DNA from: Rheum nobile
Lineage: Eukaryota > Streptophyta > Magnoliopsida > Caryophyllales > Polygonaceae
Direction: 5' to 3'
DNA length: 64,000 nucleotides
Assembly: GCA_027886185.1 (NCBI GenBank)
Contig: WOAB01000142.1
Coordinates: forward strand, 620,001-684,000
Under the pieces are notes generated by a model. It ran no database searches and was not told the DNA's origin. It saw nothing but the letters and a program-made list of their open reading frames with translations. Of this stretch, positions 11,565 through 21,943 are shown piece by piece (positions within the stretch are counted from its first letter, which is position 1; each line of letters starts with the position of its first letter). Position numbers and translations under genes: made by a program.

Positions 11565-14091
11565 TATAACACCCCCAAATATTTTCTTGGAAATGTATTA
11601 CCGCCAGTGACCTCAGATTCCACATCCGAAGCCATCCAAGGCTTTACCAGTTTATACAAACCATGAAACAACAATTATGATACAAAATATCATAACTTTC
11701 AATTAAAACATATGTCTTGGAATTACATCTCAATTCCAAACATGACAAAATACAGAGTAATAATAATAATACAGCGGAAGTCTTTATAGAATAAATAACA
11801 AAAGGGGTCTTGATCGTAGCGATCACCCGTCAAGGATCTCAACCTGGATAAACTTATCAAAAACACCGTTTGCCTTCATAATCATTCTAGCCTTCACGGA
11901 ACTGCAACTTATCTGATGTGCCGAATCAAACGGATGACACCAGCCAACCATGCAAGGGAATAATCGGTTGGTTAGTCTAATGAAAGACTATGCAAGGGTT
12001 AAAAACAGAGTGGTTCGAAGCAGTCGTATTATGTTAGACTCATCGCTTCTCGAATCAAAACCGATGACGATAGTTAACCACCATACTTCTACTGAAATAT
12101 ATGAAAAGACATGATCAAGAGAAGATTCTGAAAGACTGAGTCTTACAGCAATCAACCTAGAGAAAGACTCCAATGAATTGAGTCTCAAAAGAAGCATGAC
12201 AAATATTGGGGAACATATACTTTCACACAAGCGTTCAAAACGACTTGATGTTTCGGTTCTCGACCAACCTCACTGCACAATGTGAATCTAGATTGGAAAG
12301 AGAACTTTACTCTGATCAAAGTCAAGACGAGTTTTTCCTAGCTACACTAATGCCTAGCTGCACTACTCGCCCAAGGGTATATTAATTATGTGCACTAAAG
12401 CACTTATCTCATTTTAATTCCAAAACACACATTCACGTTATAGGCTTTTAAGTCATCTCATCCCTCAGGATATTGAGATACAAAGTCGGGAACTAAATCC
12501 CTAAAAATCAAGTCGGGAACTAAATCCCTAAAAGCGGCACCAGCTGTGTGCACAAACCCTGAGTAAGGGTATGGTCATGACCAGAGAAGGATGGTAGGAA
12601 CTAAATCCTAACCACCAGGTTATAAAGAAACGACTAGTACTCGCAATGAGATACACAGTAGCGTTCCTACGAATACTCATTCTAACCAAACAGTTACAAA
12701 CACAGTAATAATCCACATCAATGCCCTCAAGGCAATCATCATAAATATATATCTATAATAGCGTTGTTCTAGCAGATATACAACCTATTATAATATCATA
12801 TTTTAATTCTATCATTTATCAAAACTGTTCCCAACGAAAACAGTAAATCATCCCAAATTAATTAACAATTAAACAATTGATAATTAATGGAAATATGGAA
12901 TGATGAGCAAGAGCGAACCGCCACTTGCCTGAAGTAGATTCGGCGATGAATCTAGACGAGACGACTACTGATGATATCATTTCCGAGGATATGGCCTATG
13001 CTTCAGATAGCTCTAGCGGATTACGAGTCCACCCGCGATCCAGCAAATACCGTTATCACTAACAAATTAATTAATATTAATTAATTTGTCTGGACGAACT
13101 CGAGGAATTAAATTTAATAAATTTTTATGATTTTAAATCATAAAAATATTTATTAAATTTTCCTAAAGAAAAATACGGATGAAAGGGGTCAAAATTATAC
13201 CGCTCGTATGATTTCGGGTTAAATCTGGACTGAAGGCTAATTGGACTTGTCTCGGCCCAACAAGAATTAATTAGGCTTAAGGGGGGCCCACTTCCTTTGC
13301 TTTCTTCTTCCCCGAATAACAACAGCAGCACAGCGGAGCAACAACAATGGCGCCGTTTCACGACCGGGGCAGCTCGGCAAAGGAGCACAGCGGCTTGGCA
13401 CCCGCCTTCTCGCCGAGAAGGACGCAACCACCAGCAGCAGCTCGCCGGAGGGGAGTCGAACGGAGGCAGCAGCGGCGATTCACAACAACGAACAACAAGG
13501 CTCACCGGGGCTTCTTGTCTTGACACCGGGAAGGGGAGCCACCAGTAGCGGCGGACGACGGCGTTTCAGCGGCGACACGAAGCACAATAGCCAGCTCCCA
13601 GCAGATCGTAGCAAGGCGCGACGACAGCGGCGATAGCACAGCGGCAGCAGCGCTCGCCGGAGGAGAACGAAGGGCTCGCCGGCGGGAAGAACGACCGAGC
13701 AAGGATGGGAGAGAGATGAAGAGATCGAGTGTGCCTTGCAGCGTCCAAGATCCAGCTCCTTAAATAGCCCAAGGGAGGGGTAGAGCTCCGGCCACCTCAT
13801 CGACAGGTGCCCCGACAATGCACGTTGAAGTGACACCGAGACTCGGCATGCAAAACTTTTTGGGGAAATTGTTTTGGTATGGGTTTTTAACCCCGAAAAT
13901 TATATGTTTGTATCCAAACAAATATTCTAAGTCCCGAAAATACATCGAATGTATTTTATACCACTCAAGGAATTATTTCGGAGATCATGGATGTTACGGA
14001 AAATTCGAACTCCATTGAAAGCGAAATAATTAATTGAACGAAGGTTGGGAAAATTACTCAAATATCCTTACTAAAATTGAGGGGTATTACA
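11565..14091 (-). repeat. 5' LTR of the nested gypsy element (copy A)
   Basis: It starts TATAACACCCCC (the usual TG changed to TA) and ends GGGGTATTACA before the GTTTC duplication. Apart from scattered substitutions it matches 6108-8635 over its whole length. The conserved hairpin is at 12907-12928. Confidence 0.9.
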
Positions 14092-14739
14092 GTTTCCCAT
14101 AAGGCTCATTTCCTTTGGGAGTCTTCTCTTCAGTGCATATCTAATTGTTAAATCATTCCGTGAAAGTTTCGGGTTATATATCGTTCCTTCGGTTATTATT
14201 CGAGGAACAATGATAGTAAACGGTTACGATCACTAGAACCATTATGTTTTCTCCCTTGCATAGTCTTTCATTAGACTAACCAACCGGGTTCTATTCCTTG
14301 CATGGTTGGCTGGTGTCATCCGTCCTACGGCACATCAGTGGTTGGTTCCCGAAGTCAAAGTAACCAGTTGAAGGAGAAGAGGCTTGCAGACGAAAAATTA
14401 AGTGTCAGTGTTTTAAGTTGTTAAGTATTACTTTAATATGTCTTTATAACCTAGCCATGTTATAGGTTGATTCTTAAAAGTCTTCCGTTGTGTAATTTAT
14501 AAGTCTTTCCGCTGAATTTTACTCTATTATGTAAACGCTACTCTCGTTTGATGAGAAATCTTTAATAAAAGGTATGAGTTTCATATACATAAGTCTTCCG
14601 CTGTTTAATCTTTCATTTAATATATTTACGTATTTAAGTTTAATTATTCCGATTAAAGCCTGGGGTGGCTTTGGACGGTAACGTCTGAGGTCACTGGTGT
14701 GTAGCACTACCGGTATAAATCGGGGGGTGTTACACTAAT

Positions 14740-15432
14740 AGGCTATGACAACCAATACGCAATAGAAGTAAAAAAATTGCCAATCAACAACGAATTACTA
14801 CAGTCTCTCATTAATTTCAATCATTCTTTAACAAATTAGAACTCAAAATTTTGAAAATAAAAAATATATTAAACTCACTGTCTCACTCTTGCCAGACCAC
14901 ACCACATCCCTAAATGCATATCCTCACTCTCTTTACTCTTGCCACCAGCAATGACCCAAACCTACCTACTCGTGTAAATATAACCAGCCCTCACTTATTG
15001 CTTATAATATAACCATCCCTTGCTTCAACTTGTCAGTGGTTTACTACAAAATAAAATCCTCCCAGAAGCTATAGCTTCCAATGCAAGAGATTCAATTTCA
15101 ACTCTATGTAACATAGATGAAAGATAACTTCTATACCACAAGTCTATTTAACAAACTTAGGTTCACCACAAAAATCAATGCATTTCATCCATAAAGTGCC
15201 AGGGTAGGAACAATACAAACAATATCATAATACTCATGTGCACAACATAGACATCAGACCTACTAGAATGATAACATGATGTATCGAACTCAAGAAATAC
15301 TAATGAACTAGTCATTCTCCTCAAGTAGCAAGCTTAAAAATCGGGAATTTGTATGGTTTAATACTAGTATCATCTACAAACTCCAATTTAATCAATTTAG
15401 TCACAGAGATTCTCTGAAGCATATAGAAATAC
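14740..15432. other. noncoding stretch downstream of the BUB3 remnant, copy A
   Basis: This is AT-rich unique sequence repeated nearly verbatim at 36640-37314 in copy B. B carries an extra 26-bp direct duplication near 36900. I see no gene or structured element. The site equivalent to the MULE insertion in B is near 15390, empty here, with a small deletion of about 48 bp relative to B. Confidence 0.6.
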
Positions 15433-16002
15433 CTGTTGCATATGAGTATTCCACGCAGCGCAAAGGTGCATCATGCCGTCCCAAAATATCCTCCTTTCCA
15501 TAGTTAAAAACCAGCCTAAAACATCATAAGAACAACAATTTAATCAATTTTATAGGTATCAAGTGTCAAAAAGAGTTCCAACTAAAGTTTACATGCCATT
15601 TGATGCTAGATTGCACATTTGATGGAATAATCAAGTCAATCAAGAGCTTAGAAAACGCTTTTGTCCAGTTTCTTACATACTCAAATAAAATTGGTGAAGA
15701 TTCACCACTATCTTAACTTGTTTGGTGGACAAAATCACACGTGCCTTGTACAACATGCCGATTTTCAAACAGCAACAAAATTTAGTTAATCAGCTAAATC
15801 TATAAATTATTGACTGAATTGGACGGGGAAATATATACTCCTCAAAACAAATAAATTACAAATTAAATTACCGCCTCACAGTATTATCAGCGCTGACACT
15901 GAAACCGGAAGAATCATCGTGGAAGTAGCAATCGAGCACGGGGCCACCATGCTTGAACTCTCCTCTCAACACATTTGCGCTGGCATCATACAATCGAACA
16001 CT
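15433..16002 (-). pseudogene. BUB3-like WD40 gene remnant, two exons, copy A
   Basis: Two exons with GT-AG borders are recognisable on the minus strand. Exon 16002-15872 encodes SVRLYDASANVLRGEFKHGG and VLDCYFHDDSSGFSVSADNT. Exon 15515-15433 encodes FNYGKEDILGRHDAPLRCVE and then YSYATG. These are consecutive segments of the first WD40 repeats of the spindle-checkpoint protein BUB3 (family knowledge: SVRLYD, HDAPVRCVEYS). The first exon and all later WD repeats are missing, so no propeller can form. The same remnant lies at 48041-48611. It lies upstream of the F-box gene and points away from it. Confidence 0.82.
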
Positions 16003-16872
16003 CTGACATGAACAAAGCAACAAATTTCAGAGAGCGGAAAGTGAATGAACTAGGTCCTTAAAAAAGGAGATTTGCTCCCAAAATTGAAAGTGATAATCGC
16101 GATTTTTTGAACTCTTTCGCCTCTGAAAGTCGGCAACGAGCAACATATTTCAAACGAAAGGGTATTTTCTTCTTTCATTATCCTTTTACCTTAAATTATA
16201 AAAATGTCACCGTGTAACTACTTTTTAGTAATTTGCTTTTTTTTTGTTGATTCTCTTAGAATCAATCTGGGTCGTTGATCTCCTTCATTCAAGGGCTGTT
16301 ATTAATGCTTAGTTTTTATTTTAAAGAGGTTATGTGTGTGAGCGGATTGTTATCAATTTGTGTTTTTTTTTTAAATTTCAAAATTGTTACTATTTATCTT
16401 TATTCAATGCGCACATATATATTTCTTTTTTCCATGGGAACGAGTCATGTGGATGATTAGTTATAAAGTAGTACTTACTGTATATCTTAATAAAGATAAG
16501 TATGAGAATGGCCTAAGATATTAAGAATAAGGGTATATCTTTTTTTTTTCCGCCGTCTCACGTCTTTTTTTTCCCGGTAGGAACCGTCTCATGTCTTCTA
16601 GTACTAGGTCTAGCACCAATTGCTCCCAAATACAATTCCCTCCTGTTCCCAACGTCGCCGTGCTGCCGCCACCCCCTCACCGCCGGACCACCAATATTCA
16701 GCGCCGTCAACGGTGAGTCACCTGAGTAGCGCTGCGTAGTTTTTTGTACAATCTCCTCTTTCAAATTTTGTTTTGTCAGAACAGCAATTTTAGATTTATT
16801 TCGGTTATTCAGGCTCTAAATCGATCCAATTCACCTCAGAATCCTTCCACCCATCTTCCATTAATTTTGTCC
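16003..16872. other. intergenic region between the BUB3 remnant and F-box gene, copy A
   Basis: Equivalent to 48612-49312. It probably holds the F-box gene promoter and 5' leader, but no clear TATA box was identified. Copy A is about 170 bp longer than copy B in the T-rich part (16260-16540). An upstream frame reading into the gene starts only at TTG and is ignored. Confidence 0.5.
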
Positions 16873-18181
16873 ATGGATTGCCATCACAAATCGATCCGCT
16901 TGACTCGCTGCACGAATTCGGCATGTTGGGGTTTGATAGGTGAAGATATATGGATTGAGATATTTAAGAAATTACCGATCGAAAGCCTATGCTGCAGCTT
17001 ATGTGTTTGCAAGGGATGGAGATCTCTCATCTCATCGCAATCGTTCATCAAGCTTCATCATTCCTTGACTTGCTCGACGACATCGCCTAATCTGAAACCC
17101 TACCTTCGAGTGAACATCGTAGATGAGTGCCATGATTCCTTGGCTCTCTACCGTCCGACTGGTGGCGATCACATCAGACACGATGTGCATTTTCCATTTC
17201 GATTCTCGGATGATCCTCCCCTGCATAGCTTTACTTTTGTTGATTCGATTAAGGGCGTAGTCTGCTTTTCGTATTCGATGGGATCGTCCTTTGACTCCAC
17301 CATTCTTTGGAACCCGGCAATTCACAAGTATGTCTCCCTCCCTCAGCTTCCTTTTCCATTCGACCTAGAGACCGGTAGTGCTGGCTTGCTTCCTCGTGTC
17401 TTTGATTCCGAGGTTCATTACGCTCGCTTTGGCTGCAGTGCAATAGGTTGTGAGAGTTTGGATCCCGTCTTATCACATGTCAAGCCGCTGCAGACCGTCG
17501 TGCAAGGTATACTCGGCTCGAGAAGGTCTCTGGAGGAGGGTGTCCATGGCTGATATGAACCTCCAACCTTGGGAGTTCTACTCACGAAGAGCAACTAGAA
17601 GGAGCTGTTTTGTAAACGGAGCTCTTTATTGGCTCATATCAACACGCGATGGTACCTTGCACTCTGTTCTGATGTTTGATTGCGAGCGTGAAGTGTTCAG
17701 AACAATGGATCTCCCACAAGAAATCTATGTGAAGGAGGAAGGGGTGACGACAAAGCATCCTATAATTTTGGAGTATGGTGGGATGCTGGCGGTAGTGCTG
17801 CACTCCGCTTGGGGGCTTTGGTGCGTGGATTGGGCTATTGAGATGTGGGTAATGGAGGAACATGGTGCGGTTAGTACATGGAAGAAGCTTTATAGAGTTG
17901 TGGATAATTTTACGAGCGACTGTTTTGATGTTAAAAGTTACCAAGGTTCATTGGAGAAGATGGCTCCTTATGGCCCTAACCAGTGGGACAAGCTTAATTC
18001 TATTGGTGAGAGGTATTACCAGGTGATGAATGACCATGTTCACGAGGAGAGCCTGTTCTTGTTGGATGATATCAAAGCCGAGTCTTACATAAAGGACAAG
18101 ATAGTTCATATATCCATTCCGATGGAGTTCAAGAAACAATATACGGCTATACCTCAGGGAAGATGCGTAGATAAAAAATAA
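16873..18181 (+). pseudogene. F-box protein gene, copy A, broken by a 35-bp deletion
   Basis: ATG at 16873 gives an N-terminus nearly identical to the intact copy at 49313, with the F-box at about residues 21-61 (LIGEDIWIEIFKKLPIESLC). After 17447 a 35-bp segment present in copy B is missing. The three bases AGG at both edges suggest microhomology repair. The loss shifts the frame, so the first frame ends at 17553, while the rest of the protein continues in another frame from 17450 to the TAA at 18181. The deleted piece encoded the conserved F-box-associated motif GLGYDRYQNEFKVV. Downstream sequence is otherwise almost unchanged, which suggests recent breakage. A truncated F-box-only product is possible. 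Confidence 0.9.
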
Positions 18182-19013
18182 ATAAATTAATTTAATGGTA
18201 TAAGGTTTTATCAAATCAACCATTAGTGTTGAAATCCTCTCGAATTTCATGTTACTACTACTGTTTAGATTTTATTTCCCTATTTCAATCGACTATGGAT
18301 AATGTTATTATATTTCTTCTGCTTACAACACTCTCTTAACTTACTGCATTGGTAACTTTGTTATCCGTCCGAAATTACAGGGTAGTGGAGGCTGGAGGTA
18401 ATGTATTGTTGTATTATATGATAGTCGAGCTAATGTATTGTTGTATTATGTGTTTGTTGTATCATGATCGGTGTACGAACGGATGCACATTACAACACAC
18501 GAGTACATGAGCTCAGACGGCCACAGCGCTATTATTAACTTTGCAATCGCAAGTTAAAAACAAGGTTGAAAGTGTTTGCGTTAGAAGGATGTCCATTTCC
18601 ATGACTATAGACCAAAACGAGCGCAGAGAGATGCGTTGAAGGAGGAGGGAGGAGCGGTGGAAAGGAGGGGAGATCGGAGGAGAGATCGGAGGAGAAGGGG
18701 ACTAGCACAGAGGCTAGAGGACCCTCACAGAGGAGGAAAACAAAGCTTTGGATTTTTTACACTTCCCATGACCATTGTAGAATTGAAGTTACGGAAGATT
18801 ACGTACTTAGTTCAACGTGAGAATGACGAGTGACATTAGCCAATTCAACTTTAGTATATGTATAGTACGTAAATTGTATTATGCAACTCATAATAATTTC
18901 ATAGTTATATTTTTCATACTTCCTTATATTAAGAGTTTTTCGTTTTACCGACGTACGTATATGTACTTTCCATAATTGGAGTTCAGCCAAACAAAAAAAA
19001 CTATTCGTGTAGA
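18182..19013. other. 3' flank of F-box copy A and end of the duplication
   Basis: Bases to about 18830 match 50657-51290. From about 18600 to 18993 the sequence is also present in inverted orientation at 59160-59921. A 22-bp piece found in copies B and C (cctaacccatgagg...) is missing here between aagctttcc-like direct repeats. No gene seen. Confidence 0.6.
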
Positions 19014-19142
19014 GAGGTGGACGTCTGGAGCGCTGGCGTGATTCTGTACATAATGCTCGGAGGCGTGCCGCCGTTCTTCGGGGAGAGTGTGGAGGAGATG
19101 TTTCACGCTGTATTTAGGGCGAATCTTAAGTTTCCACCTTAA
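19014..19142 (+). pseudogene. protein kinase fragment (PEP-carboxylase-kinase/CDPK-like)
   Basis: One open stretch encodes EVDVWSAGVILYIMLGGVPP and FFGESVEEMFHAVFRANLKF before TAA. This is subdomain IX-X of a Ser/Thr kinase of the CaMK group. The DVWSAGVILY motif and the ANLKFP ending are closest to plant phosphoenolpyruvate carboxylase kinases, though CDPK origin cannot be excluded. About 43 residues remain, without ATP-binding or catalytic motifs. It begins just beyond the end of copy-A homology. Confidence 0.72.
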
Positions 19143-19478
19143 TCACTGCCATTTTCGTCCATTTCAACCCCTTTTTTTACTGTTGAAATTTGCACCTTTC
19201 TTTTATGAAATTAGTACTGTGGATCTTATGCTAGAATGAGATCTCGGTTTATCGATTTTGAAATTAGGTGATTCTCTTGCTAAGACCAACTAGAATGAAC
19301 TCCTTTTTTTAAATTTTAGGTCGTCGGCGGTGGTTGCTTTAACTGATAAAACAACTCGAATGAACTCCTCATTGAAATGTTTATGGGCTTTAGGGTGGTT
19401 GTTTCATCACCAAAAACACTAGGGTTTGCATTCGATTTTATGAAGTCATTTTAGTCAGATTTACAGACGAGATCAGCG
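19143..19478. other. noncoding spacer between the kinase and PPR fragments
   Basis: Holds a degenerate direct repeat (aactagaatgaactcc at about 19285 and aactcgaatgaactcctc at about 19353). No reading frame or known element was recognised. Confidence 0.4.
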
Positions 19479-19856
19479 TTGCAGAAGCAGGCGTTGAGAT
19501 TGATTGCGAATGGAAACTTCGTATGCGAAAGCTGTTTGATCGCAGATTTGTGCAATTGGCATTCAGAATTCAGAAATTCATATCAGAGACATCTCTCAGT
19601 TACCACTCAATCGCGTCATAGTGAAGTCGGTTCTTCTCGTGAAATTTTGCTCAAAACGATTGGGATTTCTCTCAAGGAGCACAGAATCGAAGAAGCATGG
19701 AAAACTTTTACTGATTTCAAATGCCTATATGGTTTTCCTGTTGCTTCTACATTGAGTGGACTGATTACTGGATTATCCTACTCATCTGATCGCATATGGC
19801 TTCAAAAAGCTTACACATTGATCATCAAAGTTTCAAAGGAGATTGACTACAAATGA
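19479..19856 (+). pseudogene. pentatricopeptide-repeat gene N-terminal fragment
   Basis: The frame encodes ILLKTIGISLKEHRIEEAWK, TFTDFKCLYGFPVASTLSGL and ITGLSYSSDRIWLQKAYTLI before a stop. This resembles the region before and in the first repeat of a plant PPR protein such as At4g17616. The family assignment is from memory of its sequence, so moderate. There is no ATG at the head (the frame opens with TTG), and only about 125 residues remain of a protein normally several times longer. The gypsy element is inserted about 280 bp downstream. Confidence 0.6.
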
Positions 19857-20134
19857 ATTGGTCGCATATGGCTTAAAAAAGAACCACACCATTCTTGAAA
19901 AAGTTCGCAAGTAACATGGATACAGAGCATGATATGAAAACTAGTAACTCCACTCCACTGTGCTTATAGAATATACAACTAATATTGAGCAAGCAACCCA
20001 AAAGCAAAATCCATTATCAAATGGAACGGATGATACTCCTTTGCAACAAAAAAATGGAACGGATGATAAAGATTTCCCAATACTAAAGTTCGGAGAAGCA
20101 ATATCATTTTTTAAACAAAAATGTACGAAGTTGC

Positions 20135-21907
20135 TGTAACACCCCCAAATTGTAACCCATTTGGAAAGGTATTACCGTCAGTGATCTCGGTTTTCGCACC
20201 GAAGCCACCCCAGGCTTTACCGGTTTAAATACAAATCATAAACAATAATTATGATGTCAACACCAAAATCTTTGGTTAAAACATATGTCTGGGAATTACA
20301 TCACAATCCCCATAGGACAAAGCAGAGTAATCAGCGGAAGTATTTGCAAAGTATAAATACAAGGGTCTTGATCATAATGATCACCCGCCAAGGATCGCAA
20401 CCTGATAAATCCGTTAAAACACCATTTGCTTTTATAGTCGTTCTAGCCCTCATTTCTCAGATGTTTATCTGATGTGCCGAATCGAACGGATGACACCAGC
20501 CAACCATGCATAGAACAATTTCGATTGGTTAGTCTAATGAAAGACTATGCAAGGGTACAAAGCAGATGGTTCGAGTAGTCGTATTAGGTTAGACTCATCG
20601 CTCCTCGAGTAATAATCGACGACGATAGTCAACCTTCATACTTCTACTGGAATATATCAAAAGGCATGAACAAGAGAAGATTCTGGAGACCAAGTCTCAC
20701 AGCAATCAATCCAAAAAGAAGACTCAAAGAATTGAGTCTTATCGGAAGTATGACAATGTTGGGGAACATAATAATTCATACAAGCGTTCAAAAACGACTT
20801 GATGTTTCGGTTCACGACCAACCTCACCGCTTAACACGAATTCAGATTGGAAAGAGAACGGTACTCTGATCAAAGTCAAGACGAGTTTTCCTAGCAGCAC
20901 TATTCCCTAGCAGCACTACTCGTCTGATGTATATTTAATCATGTGCTAAGACGACACTTATCTTATTTAATTCCCAAAACGCACATCACATTATAAGCTT
21001 TTAATTATATGTTCCTCCATGAGGGACATACATGACATATGTTTCGCCATGAGGGACATACTCCTGAAAGGAATGAATCCCAAGATTTGTAGCACCAACT
21101 AAGTGTCACTATCTCTATACCCAAGTATAGAAATCGGTCATGACCCACCGAATGGTCTTTGGGTTTATACCCTTTGCACCATTAATCATTATCAAGAAAC
21201 GACTGGACCTCGAATAGTCCATCGTTCCTATGAATACTCGTGCTAATTAAACAGTTCAACACAGTAATAATCATATCAAAGCCCTCTGGGCCATCATTAA
21301 GACAATATATATCTATAATAGCGTTGTTCTAACAGATATACAACCTATCATAATATCTCTTTTAAAATCACATAAGTTATAAAAACTGTCCCCAGACGAA
21401 AACAACAACTCATCCCAAATTAATTAACAATTCAACAATTGATAATCAATATAAATATGGAATGATAAGCAAGAGCGAACCGCCACTTGCACATCGAACA
21501 GAACGACGGCCGCGGGCGGCCACGGTCGCGGTTTTCGATTTTAGCCTAGGCCGCGTGCGCGGTTTTTTGGCCGCGGTCGCGGCCTCCACCGCTTGTCAGA
21601 TTGACAAGACAATGACTTTTCGTCATTGGTCGCGGTTTTCTGGCCGCGGTCGCGGTTCTGGCTAATTTCGGCCCGTTTGCCCGGGAAAAGACAAAACCCT
21701 TAAGGGTTTAAATTCCCGGGTTAAATATATTCACACACGAACGAATACTTAACCCAAAAATACATTAACTGTATTTTATATTACTCAGAGAAATATTACA
21801 GAGATCAAACATCTTACAGAATGTTCGCATTTCTCTGAATTAAATCTGACTTATAATATGGGCATTAGAAAATTAAAAATTACCCTTACAAAATGAGGGA
21901 TATTACA
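20135..21907 (-). repeat. 3' LTR of the gypsy element (1773 bp)
   Basis: Complete LTR, TG...CA on the plus strand. Contains the conserved 22-nt hairpin (21469-21490, reversed) and a cluster of GCGGTCGC-type motifs at 21507-21662. Confidence 0.88.
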
Positions 21908-21943
21908 TTACATCCCTCTTAAAAGAAGTTTCGACCCCGAAAC

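Larger units (their letters stand above)
6108..14091 (-). mobile_element. Ty3/gypsy LTR retrotransposon, internally deleted, nested in the solo LTR (copy A)
   Basis: Two LTRs of 2528 bp (6108-8635) and 2527 bp (11565-14091) enclose only 2.9 kb. The target duplication is GTTTC (6103-6107 and 14092-14096). On the minus strand the order is 5' LTR, primer-binding site matching initiator Met tRNA, remnant of gag start, protease/RT/RNase H, C-terminal integrase tail, purine tract, 3' LTR. Gag and the integrase core are missing. The element lies at the same position as the solo LTR at 33568-35992 in copy B with the same GTTTC duplication, so the insertion predates the duplication of the region. Confidence 0.9.
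4295..14734 (+). mobile_element. solo LTR (Ty3/gypsy-type), plus orientation, split by a nested element
   Basis: The LTR starts TGTAATACCCCTCATTTTT and ends GGGGGGTGTTACA (TG...CA), and is flanked by the 5-bp target duplication CTAAT (4290-4294 and 14735-14739). Taking out the nested element (6108-14091, plus one GTTTC duplication) leaves about 2.45 kb, close to the nested element's own LTRs, to which it is related. No internal retroviral-type coding sequence belongs to it, so it is a solo LTR. It holds a TATA box at 4795, several GCGRYCGC motifs (4550-4690, 5036-5160) and the conserved 22-nt hairpin at 5365-5386. Open frames at 4839-5258 are by-products of the GC-rich leader. Confidence 0.85.
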
